From: Nitrospira defluvii
GTDB taxonomy: Bacteria > Nitrospirota > Nitrospiria > Nitrospirales > Nitrospiraceae
Assembly (NCBI GenBank): GCA_016199015.1
Contig: JACQHN010000122.1
Location: 1-8,536 of the forward strand
Direction of reading: 5' to 3'
Length of the DNA: 8,536 bases
Below are positions 1 to 5,078 of the stretch, piece by piece. The notes under the pieces were generated by a model, which was not told where the DNA came from, searched no databases, and saw only the letters and a list, made by a program, of their open reading frames with translations. The translations under genes and the position numbers were made by a program. Numbering within the stretch: position 1 is the stretch's first letter; every line of letters begins with the position of its first letter.

Positions 1-1
1 C

Positions 2-70
2 GCCTCCGGTGCGTTCGTCGGCTGCGGCCTTGCTGGACAACGTTTTGATCAGCCTTTCGAACGGTGGTAG
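2..70 (+). CDS. C-terminal end of an upstream gene, possibly ureE (partial)
   Basis: An open frame enters from the left edge and stops with TAG at 68-70, 19 bases before the ureF start. It ends in the residues GQRFDQPFERW. The spacing fits a gene in the same operon. UreE, the urease nickel metallochaperone, often precedes ureF and carries a PFEP-like motif close to its C-terminus, which the PFE here faintly recalls, but the usual following GAY and His-rich tail are absent. Only 22 codons are visible, and the other two forward frames cannot be excluded, so the identity is a guess. Confidence 0.3.
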   Translation, partial: ASGAFVGCGLAGQRFDQPFERW

Positions 71-89
71 TTGCCGGGGAGTTTGGGGC

Positions 90-776
90 ATGAATACATT
101 CTCACTTTTGAATGGCCTCCGGTTCATCGATAGCTTCTTTCCCTCCGGGGGCTATGCCTACTCGTCGGGGTTGGAAGCGGCGGTGCAGGCTAAGGCCGTG
201 CGTTCCGGGGACGACTTGTTTCTGTACGTGGAAGACATGTTCCGACAGGGGATAGCGCACCGCGAGGCCGTGGCTGTCGGTGTAGCCCACGACGCTCTAT
301 TCTGTAACGATCTTCAGTCGGCGTTATCGATCGATCACGAGTTGCATGCGATGAAGCTCGGACAGGAATCGCGGGTGGCGAGCCAACGGATGGGGCGGCA
401 GGTGGTAAAAATTGCGGTTGAGCAGCCCGCCGCGCATGCCGTTGTGCTGGACTTTTATGCGGCAATGGAGGCCGATCGCACGCCGGGTCATTTCCCGGTC
501 GCTCTGGCGTTAACGCTGGCGGATGCCAGTTGGGACAAAGCGGAGACCATCGCGGCCTTCTGTTATCAGACGGCCGTCGGGTTCGTGTCTGCTGGGTTGA
601 AACTCCTGCCGATCGGACAGCGCGAGGGGCAGCATCTGCTTGAGCGGTGGATGCCGTTGCTCGACGAATGCGCCAGACGTGCGGCCGAGTCAAACAGGAT
701 GACCGCCTGGTCGCCGATTCAGGATATTTACGCCATGCGACATAGCCGGCTGGAGTCGCGATTGTTTCGATCCTAG
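90..776 (+). CDS. ureF: Urease accessory protein UreF
   Basis: UreF (228 aa) is a cytoplasmic helical protein. With UreD and UreG it forms the complex on apo-urease that assembles the carbamylated-lysine dinickel centre; in family studies it gates GTP hydrolysis by UreG and connects UreG to UreD. The N-terminus has the family signature FPSGGYAYSSGLE (residues 17-29), and the C-terminus ends in the typical MRH...SRLFRS (216-228). Length is normal. The ATG at 90 is chosen over an in-frame GTG at 9 because homology starts directly after it and a GGGGAG-type ribosome site precedes it; the extra 27 residues from position 9 look non-conserved. ureG follows in the same direction after a 159-bp gap full of inverted repeats. 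No frameshift or missing motif is seen. Confidence 0.95.
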   Translation: MNTFSLLNGLRFIDSFFPSGGYAYSSGLEAAVQAKAVRSGDDLFLYVEDMFRQGIAHREAVAVGVAHDALFCNDLQSALSIDHELHAMKLGQESRVASQRMGRQVVKIAVEQPAAHAVVLDFYAAMEADRTPGHFPVALALTLADASWDKAETIAAFCYQTAVGFVSAGLKLLPIGQREGQHLLERWMPLLDECARRAAESNRMTAWSPIQDIYAMRHSRLESRLFRS

Positions 777-779
777 GCG

Positions 780-926
780 CATATGGCGTATAGCAGAAAA
801 GAGGAAGGAAGAGCGTATGGCATATAGCGTGTAGCGGGAGAGCAGATCGATCTTGCTATAAGCCATATGCTCTTGGCTTCGGCTATCGGCTCTTCACTTG
901 CCATCGGCTATCAGCCATAAGCTCTT
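780..926 (+). repeat. Intergenic inverted and direct repeats between ureF and ureG
   Basis: The gap is built from variants of a short word. Bases 809-828 and 855-874 are inverted copies that match at 18 of 20 positions and could fold into a long hairpin with a 26-base loop. The 3' arm word AGCCATATGCTCTT (861-874) recurs as AGCCATAAGCTCTT at 913-926, with a looser copy at 881-894, and a relative of the 5' arm lies at 780-794. No promoter or terminator T-run is apparent. It resembles an intergenic palindromic repeat family rather than a regulatory site. Confidence 0.75.
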
Positions 927-935
927 CGAGAAGCT

Positions 936-1607
936 ATGCATCGTGAAGACGAACATTTCTGCGGGAGCGGTCGCCCGACCAACGCGCGGGCGAACGGCAT
1001 TCCGGTCATCGGCATCGGAGGGCCGGTCGGATCAGGTAAGACGGCGCTTGTCGAGGCGCTCTGCCTGAAGTTGCGAGACCACTACAGCTTGGCGGTAGTG
1101 ACCAACGATATTTTCACGAAGGAAGACGCGGAGTTTCTGACGAAGCGCGGTGCGCTCACGCAGGACCGCATTCTGGGAGTGGAAACCGGCGGTTGTCCCC
1201 ATACGGCGATTCGCGAAGATGCGTCCCACAATCAGGCAGCGTTAGACGACTTGCTCCGGCGCCATCCGGACGTTGAGCTGATGTTTGTGGAAAGTGGCGG
1301 GGACAATTTGGCCGCCACATTCAGTCCTGAATTAGTCGATCGCGTCATCTATGTGATCGATGTGGCCGCTGGGGACAAAATTCCCCGCAAGGGCGGGCCG
1401 GGGATCACCCGCTCGGACTTGTTGGTCATCAATAAGATCGATCTGGCACCCCATGTCGGCGCGGATCTCGCGGTGATGGATCGCGACAGCCGGCGGATGC
1501 GCGGCGATCTGCCGTTCATCTTCACCAACCTGCATACTGGGGAAGGCCTGGACCGGGTGATTGAATGGATTGAGCAGGCGTTGCCGCTACACACCCATCA
1601 TCACTAG
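936..1607 (+). CDS. ureG: Urease accessory GTPase UreG
   Basis: UreG (223 aa) is a SIMIBI-class GTPase that carries nickel as a GTP-bound dimer and, with UreF and UreD, delivers it to apo-urease in the cytoplasm. Visible motifs in order: P-loop GPVGSGKT (29-36); [13 protein letters not shown] (56-68); the metal-binding Cys-Pro-His triad (87-89) inside [20 protein letters not shown] (119-125); and the guanine-recognition motif NKID (166-169). The first 20 residues extend beyond the core but contain only two His and one Cys, unlike the long His-rich N-termini of some UreGs; the protein ends in THHH. The ATG at 936 is the only sensible start, though its ribosome site (GAGAAG just upstream) is weak. 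All key residues are present. Confidence 0.97.
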   Translation: MHREDEHFCGSGRPTNARANGIPVIGIGGPVGSGKTALVEALCLKLRDHYSLAVVTNDIFTKEDAEFLTKRGALTQDRILGVETGGCPHTAIREDASHNQAALDDLLRRHPDVELMFVESGGDNLAATFSPELVDRVIYVIDVAAGDKIPRKGGPGITRSDLLVINKIDLAPHVGADLAVMDRDSRRMRGDLPFIFTNLHTGEGLDRVIEWIEQALPLHTHHH

Positions 1608-1614
1608 GCAGGAC

Positions 1615-1706
1615 GTTGAAAAAGTCCCCCAGCTTTGTTCTCGAAAGACACTGCCGCCTCACTTTCTCTTCGTTCGCTGCGGCCGCGCTGGATGGACTTT
1701 TTGAAC
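1615..1706 (+). repeat. Repeat element with inverted ends, copy A
   Basis: The 13-base ends 1615-1627 and 1694-1706 are inverted copies matching at 12 of 13 positions (core GGACTTTTT and its complement). The interior shares words in the same order with the element at 4933-5055: GTTCTC, CCGCCTC, and a 17-base block at 1678-1694 that matches 5022-5038 at 15 positions. It has no coding capacity. It begins 8 bases after the ureG stop codon. It looks like one member of a dispersed non-coding family. Confidence 0.65.
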
Positions 1707-1715
1707 TTGAACATT

Positions 1716-1735
1716 CCCCGTAGCTTGCTACGGGG
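1716..1735 (+). repeat. Perfect 9-bp hairpin, first of a pair
   Basis: CCCCGTAGC, a TT at the tip, then GCTACGGGG: a perfect 9-bp inverted repeat. The folded RNA or DNA would open the innermost pair or two to make a loop. There is no T-run, so it is not a classical terminator. It is nearly identical to the hairpin at 1781-1800. Confidence 0.8.
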
Positions 1736-1780
1736 TTCGCCTCTGCTTCCGGGAAGTCTTCGAAATTGAGTTCTGTGATA

Positions 1781-1800
1781 CCCCGCAGCTTGCTGCGGGG
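1781..1800 (+). repeat. Perfect 9-bp hairpin, second of a pair
   Basis: CCCCGCAGC, TT, GCTGCGGGG. It differs from the hairpin at 1716-1735 by one base in each arm, and the two changes compensate each other (a T-A pair becomes C-G), so pairing is kept. The flanking sequences differ. This is the pattern of a small REP-like palindrome family. It lies 74 bases before the ureD start. Confidence 0.8.
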
Positions 1801-1873
1801 AGCTTCACCATCCTGCTGTCTGTTGCGAAGAAGGCGTGGTTCTTCACATCCTGCTTGAGAGGAGCCACCATCA

Positions 1874-2737
1874 GTGCCGACACTATCGGTTTACCAGTCG
1901 GCCATGTCGGAAGTCGGCCGTGTCGGCCGGCTCGACTTGCGCTATGAGCGCCAGGGCCACAGGACGATCCTGGCCACGTCCCGCTGCTCCAGCCCCTGGC
2001 ATCTTTTCCCGCCGATGTATTTGGATTCTTCCGGCTGTGCCTTCACCTCCCTCGTCAATCCATCGGGCGGGTTCGTGGCAGGCGATCACCTCTTGATTCA
2101 TGCGTCGCTGGAACGCGATGCCCATGCCGTGTTCTCGACCCCCTCGGCGAATCGTGTCTACCGATCATTGGGTGAAGAGGCCAGGCAGACGATCAATCTT
2201 TCCGTTGCGTCAGGTGCAATCCTCGAATGGTTCCCGGAGGTGACGATTCCATTCGCCGGTTCACGATTCGCACAGACAATGGACGTGCGGCTCGCCAAGG
2301 GAGCGACCGCGCTGATCTGGGACGGTCTCGCCTCCGGCCGTATGGCTCGGGGGGAACGTTGGGCCTTCGCCTCTTTGCGAAACGAGATTCGAATCACGAC
2401 CGCATCCGGAGACCGATTCCTGGAACGGTATGAGGTGAGGCCTGAACCGGGCCAGGTCGGGCTGATGTCCCAGTACGACTACGTCGCATCCTTCATCGTG
2501 GTGAGCGATTGCGCCGATCCGGCGAAATGGCTGCCGTTACGCGGAATCGTGGCGGATGTTCTGGACTCGATGGGCGCTGAAGTATTGGGTGGAGTGACGG
2601 AGCTGCCCGTTTCCGGGTTGGCCGTCAAGCTGGTAGCTCGCTCGGCGCAGGGCCTTGCCGCGGCTCAAGATGCATTGTGGCACGCCATCCGTAGTGCGTT
2701 GCTCGGCTTCGCGAGGCCCGAGTTGCGCCGGTGCTAG
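1874..2737 (+). CDS. ureD: Urease accessory protein UreD (UreH)
   Basis: UreD (287 aa) is the scaffold that binds apo-urease and recruits UreF and UreG for nickel insertion; nickel is thought to pass through a tunnel in it. Family signatures appear in order: GRVGRLDLRYERQGHRT (15-31), NPSGGFVAGD (62-71), STPSANRVYRS (88-98), LEWFPEVTIPFAGSRF (117-132) and SGRMARGERW (154-163). The length is typical. The GTG at 1874 is taken as the start because GAGAGGAG lies 9 bases upstream and homology begins right after it; a later ATG at 1904 has no comparable site and would trim conserved residues. It follows ureG after 266 bp of repeats and hairpins, so it may depend on read-through or have its own unseen promoter. 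The TAG stop lies within the left end of the 2734-2930 element. Confidence 0.93.
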   Translation: MPTLSVYQSAMSEVGRVGRLDLRYERQGHRTILATSRCSSPWHLFPPMYLDSSGCAFTSLVNPSGGFVAGDHLLIHASLERDAHAVFSTPSANRVYRSLGEEARQTINLSVASGAILEWFPEVTIPFAGSRFAQTMDVRLAKGATALIWDGLASGRMARGERWAFASLRNEIRITTASGDRFLERYEVRPEPGQVGLMSQYDYVASFIVVSDCADPAKWLPLRGIVADVLDSMGAEVLGGVTELPVSGLAVKLVARSAQGLAAAQDALWHAIRSALLGFARPELRRC

Positions 2738-2930
2738 CCCGCATTATTCATGAACGCTTCTGCTGCAATCGCGGATTCGCGGCTGCGACAAGCCTGTCGG
2801 CGGGCGGGCTCGCCGCTCCGTCGGTCAACATCCTGTTTAAGGATGCCTCCCTTCCTCACGGCTCCGCGCGCCCGTCTCGCGTCGCAACTGCGCAATTTCG
2901 CGACGAACCGTCATGAATAATGTGGGCTAG
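2734..2930. mobile_element. MITE-like element, 197 bp, with 20-bp terminal inverted repeats
   Basis: Ends 2734-2753 (CTAGCCCGCATTATTCATGA) and 2911-2930 are inverted copies matching at 19 of 20 positions. The interior is GC-rich and has no credible gene. There is no transposase, so the element would have to be moved by one encoded elsewhere. Both ends terminate in CTAG, which is its own reverse complement, so these four bases could be either part of the inverted repeats or a target duplication. No other flanking duplication is evident. The left end overlaps the last codons of ureD and includes its stop. Confidence 0.7.
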
Positions 2931-2946
2931 ACCTGTCGAGTTCGCT

Positions 2947-2960
2947 CAGTGTGCACACTG
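2947..2960. other. 14-bp perfect palindrome
   Basis: CAGTGTGCACACTG is its own reverse complement. It lies just beyond the MITE-like element and 198 bases before the chosen vapB start. It could be a dimeric protein binding site, but it is far from vapB and nothing else in the 2931-3142 stretch is recognised as a gene. A TAGAAT resembling a -10 box lies at 2993-2998 without a convincing -35. Confidence 0.4.
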
Positions 2961-3142
2961 CTGATCGATTCTCTTCTTTCTTCGCAATGTTCTAGAATGC
3001 TGATCGTGAAGTGCGGCATTCGATAGATCAGGCTTGATCAGTACGGGCGCGTCCTTCACCGAAAGGTAGAGATGCTGAATTACGATCTGCCGTGCTTCAG
3101 ACGTGGAGTTCTTTCGGCTTCTTGACAGGAGATGCCTCCAAC

Positions 3143-3158
3143 ATGCATGCTGATGCAT
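3143..3158. promoter_or_regulatory. Possible vapB operator: inverted ATGCAT pair
   Basis: Two ATGCAT hexamers (3143-3148 and 3153-3158), each self-complementary, are separated by GCTG and end directly against the chosen vapB ATG. VapB antitoxins with ribbon-helix-helix N-termini usually repress their own operon at such sites. A TTGACA (3122-3127) overlaps AGGAG (3127-3131) just upstream, but no matching -10 box is evident. If an upstream in-frame ATG (3132, 3147 or 3153) is the real start, most or all of this stretch would be coding. Confidence 0.3.
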
Positions 3159-3353
3159 ATGCGTACGACACTGAATATTGACGACTCTCTCCTGAAGCGT
3201 GCCGGCCAACTCACCGGTGTTCATGAAAAGACGCAGCTCGTGCGCTTGGGCCTTGAGGCCCTCATCTCTCGCGAGGCTGGGAAACGGCTCGCTCGGCTTG
3301 GGGGCAGTGAGCCGCATCTCAAGGATGTCCGCCGTCGCCGCTCTGCCTCGTGA
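3159..3353 (+). CDS. vapB: VapB-family antitoxin
   Basis: This 64-aa protein is the antitoxin of a type II pair: it would bind and block the PIN ribonuclease encoded next and repress the operon. It begins MRTTLNIDDSLLKRAGQLTG, the strand-helix pattern of VapB antitoxins with a ribbon-helix-helix fold, continues KTQLVRLGLEALI (helix 2), and ends with LARLGGSEPHLKDVRRRR, the usual toxin-wrapping tail. The start at 3159 is chosen by homology. In-frame ATGs at 3132, 3147 and 3153 exist; AGGAG (3127-3131) is too close to 3132, 15 bases from 3147 and 27 from 3159, so the true start is uncertain. The stop overlaps the vapC start in TGATG, the coupling expected for a toxin-antitoxin pair. Confidence 0.88.
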   Translation: MRTTLNIDDSLLKRAGQLTGVHEKTQLVRLGLEALISREAGKRLARLGGSEPHLKDVRRRRSAS

Positions 3354-3724
3354 TGCCCGTCTTGGTCGATACCTCCGTTTGGATCGATCACCTTCGTGCT
3401 GATTCTCCACTGTTGCGCCAGCTCTTGGATGACGATCTCGTCATGTGTCACCCGCTTGTCGTTGGGGAATTGGCGTGCGGCAATCTGAGACATCGTGCTG
3501 AGGTGATCGAGGCCTTGTCCGTTCTGCCGATCGTGCATATTCTCGAGCATGAGGAACTGTTGGCGTTCATCGAAACCCATAGGTTGTACGGGCAGGGGTT
3601 GGGATGGATTGATGTGCATCTCCTCGGGGCGGCCTTGCTTCAGCACGTGACACTGTGGACCCGTGATCAGGCGTTACGACGCGCAGCCCAGAAGCTGCAC
3701 TGTAGTTTTGAGTCGTCCCACTAG
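3353..3724 (+). CDS. vapC: VapC toxin, PIN-domain ribonuclease
   Basis: VapC (123 aa) is the toxin of the pair: a Mg2+-dependent RNase of the PIN fold; characterised members cut tRNA or rRNA and stop translation. The four acidic active-site residues are present: Asp6 (VLVDTSVWIDHLR), Glu39 (VVGELACGN), Asp87 (LGWIDVHLLGAAL) and Asp105 (WTRDQAL). It therefore appears intact and catalytically competent. ATG at 3353 shares its A with the vapB TGA; a GTG at 3350 would add one residue. The lipoprotein gene faces it from the other strand and ends 63 bases away. No terminator with a T-run is visible between them. The target RNA cannot be told from sequence. Confidence 0.92.
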   Translation: MPVLVDTSVWIDHLRADSPLLRQLLDDDLVMCHPLVVGELACGNLRHRAEVIEALSVLPIVHILEHEELLAFIETHRLYGQGLGWIDVHLLGAALLQHVTLWTRDQALRRAAQKLHCSFESSH

Positions 3725-3787
3725 TCGACAGCCCTGTGTCGTGCCGCTCTTGGCTCTGTCGTGTGTTCTGCGCAGGGAGGTGGGGGA

Positions 3788-4747
3788 TCAGGGGTTTCCC
3801 GGCTGTTTCTTCGACGAGGCCTTGGGTTTAGCTTTCGCCGGTGCGCTGTCTTTCTCGGCTAACTGTTTTCTGACCTGCTCCAGCTCCTCTTTCACTCGCT
3901 GCAACTCTTCCGCCTGCTTTACGACCAGATCCTTCGTGGTTTGCAGTTCCTGTTGAAGGCGGCTCTGATCGGGTGTCGTGGCAGGATGCGCTGATGGGGC
4001 TTCTCCAACGGCGATCGGTTGCACAGGCTGGGACGCTGCGGCTGGGGGAAGCTGGTTCAGTGCATTAATCGAGATGGCAATACGAGGCTGTTCCGGCTCG
4101 ATGATCATCCAGGATTGCGGGGCATCGGCTTTCACAGCGGCCTGTTCCGGACGGAAGGCGAGTCCGTAGGATGAGAGTCGTGCATCGGTTTGCCCCGGCT
4201 TGGCACGGTAGTGAGCAAGCGTGACTCGGAACACATTTCGGTACAGGTAGAGGGTTCCGTCCGTCACCACCCCATCATCCTTCACCGAAAACTTCACCCG
4301 TTGATTCGGCTCCGCCTCCGTTAGGGCCTTGCTGATGAGCGGGGCCAGGAACTCGACCTCTTCGTGAGAAAAGAGCGGGTATCCGCCCTGTCCATCTGTT
4401 GGCTTCACTTGCTCCACCCCGGAGATGTGGAGCCCTGACAGGAGCCGTGCGGTCTGCGCAGGCGATATGTCGGCGGGATGCGAAGCGTGGAATATGCTCA
4501 GCGGGCCGCTGTACCGCGCCGTGGTGCCTCTGGTTCCCAACCGTTCGAGGGAGACGGCTCCCAATGGCCCATCGCCGATCCGTATGAGGTTGCCGGTCCC
4601 GTTGCAGGCAGAGAGCAGCAGGCAGGACAGGAGTGCGCCCATAGCTAGTCCGAGGGGCGCAGGACATCGGCGTGGTCGGTTGCGCGTGGGTGTGAACTCA
4701 GTCTGCACGGGAGCGGATTGTACCATAGGCCGCCAGCCGAACTGCAT
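3788..4747 (-). CDS. Putative lipoprotein with C-terminal coiled coil, unknown function
   Basis: This 319-aa protein is not recognised. Its N-terminus has a basic stretch (TRNRPRR, 21-27), a hydrophobic segment (31-45) and a lipobox LLSAC with the lipidated Cys at 48, so it should be anchored to a membrane by signal peptidase II processing. A folded region follows (about 50-230), then a Pro/Ala-rich linker (about 233-260), a charged heptad-like helix (about 261-300, LQQELQTTKDLVVKQAEELQRV...) and a Lys/Ala/Pro-rich basic tail that could contact peptidoglycan or another polymer. The ATG at 4747 is chosen because GAGGG lies 5 bases upstream; ATGs at 4774 and 4726 are alternatives, and a later start would give a more usual signal length. 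It stands alone on the minus strand, convergent with vapC and divergent from the candidate sRNA unit. Confidence 0.82.
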   Translation of the reverse strand: MQFGWRPMVQSAPVQTEFTPTRNRPRRCPAPLGLAMGALLSCLLLSACNGTGNLIRIGDGPLGAVSLERLGTRGTTARYSGPLSIFHASHPADISPAQTARLLSGLHISGVEQVKPTDGQGGYPLFSHEEVEFLAPLISKALTEAEPNQRVKFSVKDDGVVTDGTLYLYRNVFRVTLAHYRAKPGQTDARLSSYGLAFRPEQAAVKADAPQSWMIIEPEQPRIAISINALNQLPPAAASQPVQPIAVGEAPSAHPATTPDQSRLQQELQTTKDLVVKQAEELQRVKEELEQVRKQLAEKDSAPAKAKPKASSKKQPGNP

Positions 4748-4778
4748 GGTTTCCCTCAGAAAAGTCTGGATCAAATGG

Positions 4779-4808
4779 TTGACAGTCTATTCTGGCTGGT
4801 GATATACA
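4779..4808 (+). promoter_or_regulatory. Sigma70-type promoter with extended -10
   Basis: TTGACA (4779-4784, a perfect -35) is followed after 18 bases by TATACA (4803-4808). The -10 is preceded by TGA (4800-4802), giving the extended TGN form. Transcription would start near 4815. It is the clearest promoter in the window and points away from the lipoprotein gene, toward the terminator at 4885-4929 and nadE. Confidence 0.7.
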
Positions 4809-4814
4809 GACGGC

Positions 4815-4929
4815 ATCATTTTCGGGGACAACGGAGTCTCCGACAGGCGCCTGGCTCCGAATATAGACTGAACACAGGACAACGACGTCTTCCGATCCAC
4901 TCTCCGGTGGGTCTGAGGACGTTTTTTTT
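4815..4929 (+). ncRNA. Candidate small RNA (or attenuated nadE leader)
   Basis: A strong promoter just upstream and a strong intrinsic terminator at the end delimit about 115 nt with no credible coding sequence. Besides the terminator hairpin, the RNA can form a 6-bp stem between 4823-4828 and 4837-4842 and contains the 10-base palindrome CAGGCGCCTG (4844-4853). Several GGA triplets occur (near 4827, 4834, 4878 and 4918), the first two and last in regions that may pair. It does not match 4.5S, tmRNA or RNase P RNA as far as I can tell by eye, and 6S RNA is not evident. Because nadE starts 150 bases past the terminator, a transcription-attenuation leader is the main alternative. Confidence 0.5.
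4885..4929 (+). terminator. Strong intrinsic terminator
   Basis: Arms 4885-4900 and 4907-4922 form a 16-position stem with one mismatch (4893/4914) and two G-U pairs, closed by a 6-base loop, and lead straight into a run of eight T (4922-4929). It ends the unit that begins at the 4779-4808 promoter and would stop most transcripts before nadE. Confidence 0.85.
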
Positions 4930-4932
4930 ATC

Positions 4933-5055
4933 AGCATGCTGAAATCAGTCCTCAGCGTCGTTCTCAGTCGCTCGTCCGCCTCGACGTACGGCTCTCAGTA
5001 CGCCTCGGTGTCCGAGCTCCCTGCGGCCTCGCTGAATGACCGATTTGAGTATGCT
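4933..5055 (+). repeat. Repeat element with inverted ends, copy B
   Basis: The ends 4933-4957 and 5030-5055 are imperfect inverted copies; both begin AGCAT when read inward. The interior shares ordered words with copy A at 1615-1706, including GTTCTC (4960-4965), CCGCCTC (4976-4982) and the 17-base block 5022-5038. A 12-base perfect palindrome, TCAGCATGCTGA (4931-4942), overlaps the left edge. The element fills most of the space between the terminator and nadE and leaves only about 23 bases for the nadE leader, so nadE must either be transcribed through it or start within it. Confidence 0.65.
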
Positions 5056-5078
5056 GTCACAGTTCGAGAGAGCTGCTG

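Noticed and set aside
9..89. N-terminal extension of UreF from a GTG at 9
   Set aside because: The extra 27 residues lack UreF similarity, and the ATG at 90 has its own ribosome site and starts exactly at the conserved region.
190..693. 167-codon minus-strand frame inside ureF
   Set aside because: Shadow of ureF; Arg/Pro/Ala-rich translation without motifs.
780..926. CRISPR array
   Set aside because: The repeated words are short, imperfect and occur in both orientations, without regular spacers, and there are no cas genes.
2946..3410. 154-codon minus-strand frame over the vapBC leader and vapB
   Set aside because: It overlaps the well-supported vapB, has low-complexity Arg-rich translation and matches no family I know.
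4815..5078. NAD-sensing riboswitch upstream of nadE
   Set aside because: A terminator is present, but I recognise no conserved core of a described NAD+ riboswitch, and a repeat element separates the terminator from nadE. Attenuation remains only an alternative in the sRNA finding.
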